From positions 5,820,001 to 5,884,000 of the forward strand of contig NZ_OX216966.1 in the NCBI RefSeq assembly GCF_945605565.1: a DNA stretch of 64,000 bases, read 5' to 3'. The translations under genes and the position numbers were made by a program. The stretch's first letter is position 1, and each line of letters opens with the position of its first letter. The notes beneath the pieces are model-generated. The model made no database searches, was not told where the DNA came from, and worked only from the letters and a program-made list of their open reading frames with translations. Origin of the DNA: Paenibacillus dendritiformis. GTDB taxonomy: Bacteria > Bacillota > Bacilli > Paenibacillales > Paenibacillaceae. Below, in pieces: positions 43,841-51,279 of the stretch.

Positions 43841-44902
43841 GCCGGCTTGCGCGCCGGTGACGCGAATCTCATTCGCGTGCTCGGCGACGACTTCGCCAAT
43901 GCATGCCGCCGCGACGCCCCGTTCCCGCATGGCGGCCACGAGCGGTTCCGCATCCTCTGCCGCGACAGAGAGCAGCAGCCCTCCGGAGGTGACGGCATCG
44001 CACAGAATCCACTGCGCGATCTCATCCAGCCGCTCATCGAACCGGACGCTGTCCTGCACATGGCGGAAGTTGTTCTTCGTTCCGCCGGGAACCGCTCCGC
44101 TCTCCGCGAGCTCGCGGACGCGCGGCAGGACAGGCACCTGCTCCGCGTAGATATGAAGCCCGGCGCCGCTCCCCTTGGCCATCTCCAGACTGTGGCCCAT
44201 CAGGCCGAAGCCGGTCACATCCGTGCAGGCATGGACGCGGAAATCCGCCATGACCTCGGCGGCGGTCTTGTTCAACGTCGTCATGGTGCGAGTGACGACC
44301 TCGATCTCTTCCGGCCGGAGCAGATCCCGCTTCAGCGATGTCGTCATAATGCCGACGCCGATCGGCTTCGTCAGGATCAGCTTGTCGCCCGGACGAGCCC
44401 CGGCATTGGTCAATACCCGGTCCGGGTGAATGAGGCCGGTGACCGCCATGCCGAACTTCGGCTCCGGATCATCGATTGAATGACCGCCCACCAGCGTCGC
44501 TCCCGCCTCGGCAACCTTGTCGCCAGCTCCCCGCAAAATATCGGCGAGCACCGATTTATCCAGCGTCGCGATCGGGAACGCGACAATATTGAGCGCCGTA
44601 AGCGGCTTGCCGCCCATCGCATAGATATCACTAAGCGCATTGGCCGCAGCCACCTGGCCGAACGAATACGGATCATCGACAATCGGCGTGAAAAAATCGA
44701 CGGTCTGCACAAGCGCCAGATCGTCGTTCAGCCGGAAGACGCCGGCGTCATCGCTCGTATCCAATCCGACCAGAAGATCCGGGTGCTTCTCCGCCTTCGG
44801 CAGCTGGCGCAGCACTTGGGACAGATCGGCCGGACCGATTTTGCAACCGCAGCCTCCTTTGCTCGATAAGGCCGTCAAACGGACTTGAGATTGTTGTTCC
44901 AT
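43829..44902 (-). CDS. selD: Selenide, water dikinase (selenophosphate synthetase)
   Basis: 357 residues; ATG at 44902 with GAGGAG 10 nt upstream. It makes selenophosphate from selenide and ATP. The active-site loop is GGCGCK with C18 (in place of selenocysteine) and K21. Family blocks: DDAGVFRLNDDLALVQTVDFFTP, VGGHSIDDPEPKFGMAVTG, KLILTKPIGVGI and TDVTGFGLMGH. So the enzyme is the cysteine form and needs no selenocysteine. The product can feed MnmH (22562-23614). SelA and SelB are not in the window, so use for selenoproteins is undecided. Confidence 0.96.
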   Translation of the reverse strand: MEQQSQVRLTALSSKGGCGCKIGPADLSQVLRQLPKAEKHPDLLVGLDTSDDAGVFRLNDDLALVQTVDFFTPIVDDPYSFGQVAAANALSDIYAMGGKPLTALNIVAFPIATLDKSVLADILRGAGDKVAEAGATLVGGHSIDDPEPKFGMAVTGLIHPDRVLTNAGARPGDKLILTKPIGVGIMTTSLKRDLLRPEEIEVVTRTMTTLNKTAAEVMADFRVHACTDVTGFGLMGHSLEMAKGSGAGLHIYAEQVPVLPRVRELAESGAVPGGTKNNFRHVQDSVRFDERLDEIAQWILCDAVTSGGLLLSVAAEDAEPLVAAMRERGVAAACIGEVVAEHANEIRVTGAQAGSTR

Positions 44903-45039
44903 CTCACTTCATCTCCTCAATATGGCGTGCATGATATGTCATTATTTTACCACAATATATCGGGCGTGACGCAGAGACGCACACGGTCGGCGCAGAAGGC
45001 TCAGTCCACGGCATTAATGCGGTATACTTTATTTTTTCT

Positions 45040-45068
45040 TTGACAAAAAACCAATTCATTGATATACC
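45040..45068 (+). promoter_or_regulatory. Sigma-A promoter for the two-component system
   Basis: TTGACA at 45040-45045, 17-bp spacer, TATACC at 45063-45068. The -35 is perfect and the -10 is fair. The transcript would have a leader of about 210 nt before the response regulator ATG. Confidence 0.65.
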
Positions 45069-45105
45069 ATATATTAATGAAAATATGCTCATATTCATAT
45101 TTGTA

Positions 45106-45119
45106 TGTAAGCGCTTCCC
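45106..45119. promoter_or_regulatory. Candidate cre (CcpA) site in the two-component leader
   Basis: TGTAAGCGCTTCCC fits the catabolite-responsive consensus TGWAANCGNTNWCA except at two 3' positions. It lies downstream of the promoter, where CcpA would act as a roadblock. A chance match is possible. Confidence 0.35.
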
Positions 45120-45209
45120 TTTGCATTGAAAATACCTTCTCTTCATTTGGGTAACATGGATTTCGATAAGGAGTATCTTCTTATTGAATGCCCATACATA
45201 TAACTGTAT

Positions 45210-45256
45210 GTTCAAAAAGGCCGGTTTTCAGCGCCAGAAAGACTGACCTTTTGAAC
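45210..45256 (+). repeat. Imperfect inverted repeat in the two-component leader
   Basis: GTTCAAAAAGGCC at 45210-45222 faces GACCTTTTGAAC at 45245-45256 with one bulge and one mismatch. No T-run follows, so it is not an obvious terminator. It may be a regulatory stem in the mRNA leader or a protein-binding site. Confidence 0.45.
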
Positions 45257-45287
45257 AATCTCTATAAGTTCAAGGGGGGAGAAAGGG

Positions 45288-45986
45288 ATGGACATTATGA
45301 TTGTCGAGGACGAAGCTTCCGTCCGGGATATTCTCAAATCCTATTTCGTGAACGAAGGGTGGAAAGTGCACCTCTCGAGCGACGGACAGGAAGCGATGAA
45401 GAAGGTCCAGCTTTACAAGCTGGATTTGATCGTGCTGGATTTAATGATTCCGGGCATGCCGGGAGAGGAAGTATGCCGCAATATTAGGCGGATGTCCAAT
45501 GTGCCTCTCATCATGATCACCTCCAAGGCGCGGGAGGTTGATATGATTAACGGCCTCAATCTCGGTGCGGACGACTATATTACGAAGCCGTTCCGGGCAA
45601 AGGAGGTTATCGCTCGCATTCATGCCCTTCAACGCAGAATCAACATCATGAACAACTCGAGCCGCAACGTCATCTATTTCAACCGCCGGCGATTCATGGT
45701 CAATTTCGAGCTGGAGGATGTCTTTCTCGACGGCAAGCCCGCCAACCTGACGGCTACCGAGTTCAGAACCTTGAGCATCCTCGTACGCAAGCCGGGCAAA
45801 GTGTTCAGCAGGCATGATTTGTCCTATGAAGTTCAGGGCTACCGCTTTATCGGAGACGGGCGCGTCATGGACGTCCATATTCGCAACATCCGCAAAAAAA
45901 TCGAGGAAGATCCGAAAAATCCGCAGTACATTGTGACCAAAATAGGATCCGGCTATAAATTCAATTTCCCGCTGGATGATGATTGA
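45288..45986 (+). CDS. OmpR/PhoB-family response regulator
   Basis: 232 residues; ATG with GGGGGGAGAAAGGG upstream. Receiver domain 1-120 with the phospho-acceptor D51 in LIVLDLMIPG, MITSKA, and K near 101 in DDYITKPF. C-terminal winged helix 130-230 (LTATEFRTLSILVRKPGKVFSRHDL, DVHIRNIRKKIEEDP, YKFNFP). The stop overlaps the kinase start. Stimulus unknown; target genes may include the membrane protein downstream. Confidence 0.95.
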   Translation: MDIMIVEDEASVRDILKSYFVNEGWKVHLSSDGQEAMKKVQLYKLDLIVLDLMIPGMPGEEVCRNIRRMSNVPLIMITSKAREVDMINGLNLGADDYITKPFRAKEVIARIHALQRRINIMNNSSRNVIYFNRRRFMVNFELEDVFLDGKPANLTATEFRTLSILVRKPGKVFSRHDLSYEVQGYRFIGDGRVMDVHIRNIRKKIEEDPKNPQYIVTKIGSGYKFNFPLDDD

Positions 45987-47338
45987 TGGTGCGTTGGAAT
46001 GCATACCGACTCCGCACACGCACATTTTTGTTCCTTGTGCTCATTTGCCTCTCCTTCGCGGCCCTAACCGGCCTATACCTGGCCCTGATGCACGACTGGA
46101 AGCAGCTGCTGGCCACGTATAAGCGGCAGGCTGCCGCCGAATACACCTATCATTTGCTGTATGCCATCCGGCAGCAGACGGCCTTGCGCTCGAACGATGC
46201 CGAATGGAGATCCGCCTTGCAGGAAGCGGCCCATGCCTTCACCGTTCCGATCCGGTATTACGGTCCGGACGGCGAGACGATCCAGATGGACCTCGTTCCC
46301 CAACATACGGCGCTGCACGCGTATACGGTTCAGGTGCCGGTCGTCATCGATGGCCGCATCGACGGCTATTTGACAGCCTTTTATGACATGGACCAAGGCT
46401 TGCACTCGCCGGCGATTAAGCAGTTGGAACGCCAGCTTCAGGGCCGGAGCCGGTATGTTCTGCTCGCCTGCGGCCTCGCCGCGCTGCTCCTGTCTGTCTA
46501 CGCCGCTTATCGCTGGAGCTGCGGAATTCGCCGGGCGGGACAAATGTCGGAAGCTGTCGTTACCGGTAACAGGAATATTGTCGTTCCGCCGTGCGGCACG
46601 CGAGAGATTGCCGGCCTGATTCGGACCATCAACAGTCTGCTTGACGATTTCGAGCGCCATGAGGCTTGGCGCAAGCAGTTAATGCAAGATTTGACCCATG
46701 AGCTGAGAACCCCGCTTACCGCAGTGCTTTCACGCTTAGACGCGATAATTGACGGGATTTATCCGTTAACCACGGAAAATATGTTGAGCATTCTGGCCGA
46801 TATCGAACGGCTGTATCGGCTCATCGAAGATATGGAGAAGCTGTCGGAAGCAGAGGGAGCCCGCTTCGAACTGAACCTGAAGCGAATCAATATGTCGCAA
46901 ATGGTGAAGGGCGTGTATGAGGGGTTCTTATTCCTGTCGAAAGAAAAAGATATCCGGTTCGTGTTCGACAAGCCGCTGACTCCTTTCTATCTCGACATCG
47001 ATCCCGATCGGGTCGCGCAAATTTTGTCCAACGTCATCTACAATGCCATTAAATATACGCCCCGCGGCGGAACGGTCGTCCTCGGGATGGAGCGCGAGAA
47101 CGGCCATATGCTCCTGTATTGCCGCGACGATGGCGTCGGTATCTCCGAGGAGGATCTGCCGCGCATCTTCGACCGCTTCTACCGCGCGGACAAATCGCGC
47201 TCCCGGGACAGCGGCGGACTGGGCGTCGGCTTAAGCATCGCCAAAGCGCTCGTCGAGGCGCATCGGGGCACGATCTGGGCCGAGAGCGCGCCAGGGAAGG
47301 GCTCTACCTTTTGGATACGGCTTCCGGAACCCCGCTGA
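45986..47338 (+). CDS. Sensor histidine kinase
   Basis: 450 residues from the ATG at 45986, which overlaps the regulator stop (TGATG). TM1 at residues 12-35, an extracytoplasmic sensor region of about 120 residues, TM2 near 155-175, a HAMP-type linker, then HisKA with H238 in LTHELRTPL, N-box NVIYNAIKYTPRGG, G1 DDGVGISEEDL, F-box IFDRFYRAD and G2 GGLGVGLSIAKALVEAH. All catalytic boxes are intact. It forms a pair with the regulator upstream; the ligand cannot be told from the sensor sequence. Confidence 0.95.
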   Translation: MVRWNAYRLRTRTFLFLVLICLSFAALTGLYLALMHDWKQLLATYKRQAAAEYTYHLLYAIRQQTALRSNDAEWRSALQEAAHAFTVPIRYYGPDGETIQMDLVPQHTALHAYTVQVPVVIDGRIDGYLTAFYDMDQGLHSPAIKQLERQLQGRSRYVLLACGLAALLLSVYAAYRWSCGIRRAGQMSEAVVTGNRNIVVPPCGTREIAGLIRTINSLLDDFERHEAWRKQLMQDLTHELRTPLTAVLSRLDAIIDGIYPLTTENMLSILADIERLYRLIEDMEKLSEAEGARFELNLKRINMSQMVKGVYEGFLFLSKEKDIRFVFDKPLTPFYLDIDPDRVAQILSNVIYNAIKYTPRGGTVVLGMERENGHMLLYCRDDGVGISEEDLPRIFDRFYRADKSRSRDSGGLGVGLSIAKALVEAHRGTIWAESAPGKGSTFWIRLPEPR

Positions 47339-47397
47339 ACGCGCACCTGCAGCTCCGCGCCCGGAAGCCGCCGCGACCACGATAGAGGAGGATATCC

Positions 47398-48126
47398 ATG
47401 CCGCTTACTCAAGCTTTTCAACAATTACGCCGCAATCCGATCATCGCCTTCGTGCCAATGCTGCTCGATCTCGCCATTCTCGCGCTAAGTGTCGCCTGGT
47501 CCGGCTGGCAGCTGACATCCCAATGGAGCTACCGCATCGTGCTGGAAATGGGACTGCCTTCGATAATGCATTTATACAATCTTCCGTTCTCCTGGGCACA
47601 GCTGCTTCTCATCACGGTGTGGTCCTTCGCCCAGGGCGGGTACGTCAAGGCATTGGCCACTGCCTGTGAAGGCGGGAGCGTAGACGCGGATCACATGGTG
47701 CGGAACAGCCTTGCCTTCTGGGTGCCGTTCCTTGGTCTGAATATAGCGGTGCTGCTTGCGAAGGCTGCCGTCTCTTCTCTGCTGATTATGCAGTTCGGCT
47801 CCATCGGAGCCGGCGCTTCCTTGCTCGCCTTTGCGGTGCTGCGGATCGTCTTCATCTATCTCGAATTCACAATCGTTACCGACCGAATTCATTTCGACGC
47901 CGCCTTTCGCCGCAGCGCGCATTATTTCAAGCAGAACTGGCCGTCAGCGCTCGCGATGGCCGTGCTGCTGCTTGCGGCATCCGGCGTAGCCAGCTTGGCG
48001 GCGAACTGGTTCGTGGCCCCGGCTGCGGTCATCCTGATGATCGTTCTCTACAGCCTGATGATGTCCCTTCTCCAGACCGCGTTGATGCTCACGCTCAACG
48101 AGGCAAAGCGGTGGAGCGAAGGATAA
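47398..48126 (+). CDS. Uncharacterised integral membrane protein
   Basis: 242 residues; ATG with AGAGGAGGATATCC upstream, 59 bp after the kinase, so it may be the third gene of the two-component operon. Five or six hydrophobic stretches (IIAFVPMLLDLAILALSVAW, WAQLLLITVWSFAQGGYV, WVPFLGLNIAVLLAKAAVSSLLIM, LLAFAVLRIVFIYLEFTIV, ALAMAVLLLAASGVASLAANW, ILMIVLYSLMMSLLQTALML). No known motif. The QGGYVKALATACEG and FRRSAHYFKQNWPSAL segments resemble paralogous Paenibacillus membrane proteins of unknown role. Confidence 0.8.
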   Translation: MPLTQAFQQLRRNPIIAFVPMLLDLAILALSVAWSGWQLTSQWSYRIVLEMGLPSIMHLYNLPFSWAQLLLITVWSFAQGGYVKALATACEGGSVDADHMVRNSLAFWVPFLGLNIAVLLAKAAVSSLLIMQFGSIGAGASLLAFAVLRIVFIYLEFTIVTDRIHFDAAFRRSAHYFKQNWPSALAMAVLLLAASGVASLAANWFVAPAAVILMIVLYSLMMSLLQTALMLTLNEAKRWSEG

Positions 48127-48130
48127 TGGC

Positions 48131-48160
48131 GCTCCCGGCCGGCGGCCTCATGCCGGGAGC
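48131..48160. terminator. Hairpin between convergent membrane protein and solute-binding protein genes
   Basis: GCTCCCGGC at 48131-48139 pairs with GCCGGGAGC at 48152-48160. A T-rich stretch (CTACTTTTTG) follows only after 11 bp on the plus strand. It serves as the likely end point for both convergent transcripts. Confidence 0.5.
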
Positions 48161-48170
48161 GGCCGCCCCT

Positions 48171-49577
48171 CTACTTTTTGACCTTCATTTCTTTGACGAG
48201 TCCCGCATACTCTTCCTCCATTTCCCGTAAAAAGGTGGCTGTGTCCTTGCCCGGCATCTTGACAAAATCCTTCGCTTTCAAGTTGATGAAGTCGTCATAG
48301 TTGAAGGTGATAAGCGGGCCGTACGGGGAATAGACCGCGATCGGGGCCGGCTTCTGCTCGAAGATCGGGGCGATGTTGTACGTCTTGCCGCTCTCTTCGA
48401 TATGCATGGCGGCGTATTGGCTCACCGCCTCCTCACTGTTGATGGTCGGCGGGCTGCCCGCGCGGGACAGCACCATCTGGCCCGCCTCCGATGCCAGATA
48501 GGCGATGACGGCCCAGGCGGCCTCCTTGTGCCGGCTATGCTTGTTGATGCTGACGGACACAGCCGGAGCCGTCGGTCCAATTCCCTTATGATCCGGCCAT
48601 TCCGGGACGGACACAATGTCGAAGTCCAGGCCCTCCACCGCATTATTAAGCGGCAGATGCTGCAGCTGACCGATATACATCGCCACATTCTGCTCATTGC
48701 TGAAGCTGTACGTATAGTCGCTCGTATCGATCATCCCTGGAATGTTGCGGTATTTGTCCAGCAGCTCAAAAAATTGCTGAAATGCCGGTTCCTTCGCAAA
48801 CAGCACTTCCCCTGTCTGCGGATCGGTGCCGTTCACCCCAAGCTGAGAAAAGGCATGGGAATAGTAGCCGAAGGAAAAGCCCTTGTACTTGACCCCGTCG
48901 CGCTCGGTCGTCAGTTTCTGCGCCAGGTCGAGGATCTCGTCATAGGTCATCCCGTCCTTCGGATAATCGACGCCGAACTTGTCGAAGATCGATTTGTTGT
49001 AGAACAGCGCCTTGCGGCTGTCTTCAATCGGCATCCCATACAAAGCGCCCGCCCCGTCCGGATCGAGGGCGCGAATGACGTCGACGACGCCCTCTCTGAA
49101 AATGGACATATCGAAGCCGCTGCGCTGAATGTAAGGATCGAGCGGCTCCAGCATATCGAGCTCCTTCATATCCTGATAACCGGAATGCATGACATACAGA
49201 TCGGGGATGTCGCCGCGCGCATTCAATTCCTGCAATCCGGCCGTATCGAGCGAAGCTTCGGCCAGCTCCAGCGTAATATTCGGGAATGTCGCTTCGATCT
49301 GATCCTTGAAGCGGATGCGGAACGTCTCATCGTCGACAGCGATGATGAACTTGAGGGTGACCGGTTCGCCGTCATAGGCGACCTCTGTCGTCTTCACCGG
49401 CCCTCCCTTCGGTTCCGGCTCCTTGCCTTCCACTGCCGCAGGCGCGGAGGACGGATCATCGGTTGCCGCCTGCCCGGTGGAGGCTGGCGGTTCTTCCGCC
49501 GGCGAACCGCTGCAGCCGGCAAGCAGTGCGGCCATCATGAGGATGGCGATAAGCAGAATGGATACACTCTTTTTCAT
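48171..49577 (-). CDS. Extracellular solute-binding lipoprotein, family 1 (carbohydrate type)
   Basis: 468 residues from the ATG at 49577 (AAGGGAG 11 nt upstream). Signal peptide MKKSVSILLIAILMMAALLAGC with lipobox LAGC, so lipid-anchored on the outer face of the membrane. A Ser/Ala/Pro/Glu-rich linker follows. SBP_bac_1 fold: VTLKFIIAVDDETFRIRFKDQIEATFPNITLEL, PDLYVMHSGYQDM, DGMTYDEILDLAQKLT. It resembles the 49889-51244 protein throughout. Last gene of the transport region; 310 bp separate it from the upstream solute-binding gene. Confidence 0.92.
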   Translation of the reverse strand: MKKSVSILLIAILMMAALLAGCSGSPAEEPPASTGQAATDDPSSAPAAVEGKEPEPKGGPVKTTEVAYDGEPVTLKFIIAVDDETFRIRFKDQIEATFPNITLELAEASLDTAGLQELNARGDIPDLYVMHSGYQDMKELDMLEPLDPYIQRSGFDMSIFREGVVDVIRALDPDGAGALYGMPIEDSRKALFYNKSIFDKFGVDYPKDGMTYDEILDLAQKLTTERDGVKYKGFSFGYYSHAFSQLGVNGTDPQTGEVLFAKEPAFQQFFELLDKYRNIPGMIDTSDYTYSFSNEQNVAMYIGQLQHLPLNNAVEGLDFDIVSVPEWPDHKGIGPTAPAVSVSINKHSRHKEAAWAVIAYLASEAGQMVLSRAGSPPTINSEEAVSQYAAMHIEESGKTYNIAPIFEQKPAPIAVYSPYGPLITFNYDDFINLKAKDFVKMPGKDTATFLREMEEEYAGLVKEMKVKK

Positions 49578-49888
49578 CGTACGGACGGCTCCCTTCATTA
49601 AACCGAAATCATCGAACATAACGGAATATACAGGTAGCCCGGCTTCAGCCAGCGAAGGCGGAAGCCGGATAGCATGCTGCGGAATGGAATTGTTCTGCGA
49701 GAAGCAGGAGGGGCTTGTAGTACGCTGTTGTGGTGCAGCAGCAGTGGCGGTATCCGCCGAACGCGTCCTGGCGGCTGAGCTGGGGTTCCGTGTTCTATCA
49801 TGTGCCACGTCCCGGTGAGAGTAAGGCCGGGCGGATACCGTAACCACTGTTGCTTCTGTGCATTCAGGAGTTATGTTGCCGCGTTATC
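49578..49888. other. Gap between the two solute-binding protein genes
   Basis: No gene seen. It contains a hairpin (CCGGCTTC at 49639-49646 with GAAGCCGG at 49661-49668), which may reduce read-through to, or protect, the 48171-49577 message. I could not find a convincing promoter. Confidence 0.5.
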
Positions 49889-51244
49889 TTAATTTTTGTT
49901 TTTCTTTTCCTTCACAATTGTGGCGTAATCTTCATCCATCTTGCGGAGAAACGTAGGCACGTCATCCCCCGACTTCAGGAACGGCGTCACCTGGGAACCG
50001 ACATAGTTCGTGCCATACAGCAAAATATCCGGGCCGAACGGACTGTACAAGGCCGGCTTCGCCTGTTGAAGCGAATAGATCCCTTTGACGTTCATGTCCC
50101 GCGTCATCACATCGGCGGCGAACTGCTCGAGGATGCTCTGATCGGAAGAGACGGATGGCACATCCTTCCGGGTCAAGCGCACCTGCTGCTCATCCGTAAG
50201 CAAATATTGAAGAATATCGAGCGCTTCGTCGATATGCTTGCTCTGCTTGCTGATGGCCACGGTCAGCGGCAGCGTCGATGGCCCGACGCCCGGCAGATCC
50301 GGCCATGTCGGGAAGCTGACGACATCATAGTCCAGATCTTCCGAATAGTACGGGATCGTATTCGCGATCAGTCCAAGACTCATCGCGACTTCCCCCTTGG
50401 TGAACTCATAGGTGATATCCGGCTCCCAGTTGCCCGGGATGTCGGCTACCCGCTTCACCATCTCGAAAAACCGGGCAAACGCCGGATCCTTCGAGAAGCG
50501 CGGCTCCCCGGTCTCGGGATCCGTACCGTGGGCGGAGAGCTGGGTCATCGCCTGCGACATGAAGCTCATCGCGAGTCCGCGATACTTGATGCCGTCCCGC
50601 TCTCCGGTCACTGTGGCGGCGAGATCGATCACTTCATCCCAGGTCATGCCATCAGTCGGGTAAGAAGCGCCGAACTTGTCGAAGACCGCCTTGTTGTAAT
50701 GGAGTGCTACAGCCACATCCTCAATCGGAATGCCCAGCAGTCGTCCCAGCCCTTCCGGGTCGCGGGCGCGCAGCGCCTCCATGATTCCCGGCCGGATCCT
50801 GCTGAAATCGAAGTCGCGCTCCTTCAGCAGATCATCAAGCGGGAGGAGCATATCCTTCTCTTTCAGCACGTCGAACCCGTCCGTCGTCAAGATGATGTCC
50901 GGCACGACTCCCTGCGCGAACAGCTCGTCGAATTCTTCGGCGTTGGCGAATTTGCCCGTAGCCTCGATCGTGATATTCGGGAATTTCTCCCTCGTGCCTT
51001 CCAGGAATCGCATCTCCACCTGCTCCTTGCTCCACGGCGCCATGAAGATGAGCTTGACCGGCTCGCCGCTCTCTGCGGGCTCTGCCGCTTGCTCGCCTTG
51101 CCCTGCAGCGCCTTCGTTCTGCTTCGCGGATTCCGTCTCCGGCGATGCCTGCCCGGACTCGCCGCCGCTGGAGCCGCAAGCCGACAGCATCAATGTGAAT
51201 ACGAGTGTAAAAATAAGAAGAATGCCGATTCTACGTTTGTTCAT
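49889..51244 (-). CDS. Extracellular solute-binding lipoprotein, family 1 (carbohydrate type)
   Basis: 451 residues from the ATG at 51244 (GAGGGGGAT upstream). Signal peptide with lipobox LSAC, then a Gly/Ser/Glu-rich linker. SBP_bac_1 domain: VKLIFMAPWSKEQVEMRFLEGTREKFPNITIEA, PDIILTTDGFDVL, DGMTWDEVIDLAATVTGERDG. Paralogue of the 48171 protein. It follows the M60-like gene by 35 bp and is likely co-transcribed. Two solute-binding proteins for the two permease pairs upstream suggest related but distinct ligands. Confidence 0.92.
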   Translation of the reverse strand: MNKRRIGILLIFTLVFTLMLSACGSSGGESGQASPETESAKQNEGAAGQGEQAAEPAESGEPVKLIFMAPWSKEQVEMRFLEGTREKFPNITIEATGKFANAEEFDELFAQGVVPDIILTTDGFDVLKEKDMLLPLDDLLKERDFDFSRIRPGIMEALRARDPEGLGRLLGIPIEDVAVALHYNKAVFDKFGASYPTDGMTWDEVIDLAATVTGERDGIKYRGLAMSFMSQAMTQLSAHGTDPETGEPRFSKDPAFARFFEMVKRVADIPGNWEPDITYEFTKGEVAMSLGLIANTIPYYSEDLDYDVVSFPTWPDLPGVGPSTLPLTVAISKQSKHIDEALDILQYLLTDEQQVRLTRKDVPSVSSDQSILEQFAADVMTRDMNVKGIYSLQQAKPALYSPFGPDILLYGTNYVGSQVTPFLKSGDDVPTFLRKMDEDYATIVKEKKNKN

Positions 51245-51279
51245 CTTCAACCATCCCCCTCAGATGTAATTCAATGTAT

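Noticed and set aside
45210..45256. Terminator or T-box type attenuator
   Set aside because: The stem is imperfect and no T-run follows; no specifier loop or T-box sequence is seen.
48402..49601. A 399-codon plus-strand frame
   Set aside because: Antisense shadow of a clear lipoprotein gene; composition is typical of a complementary frame.
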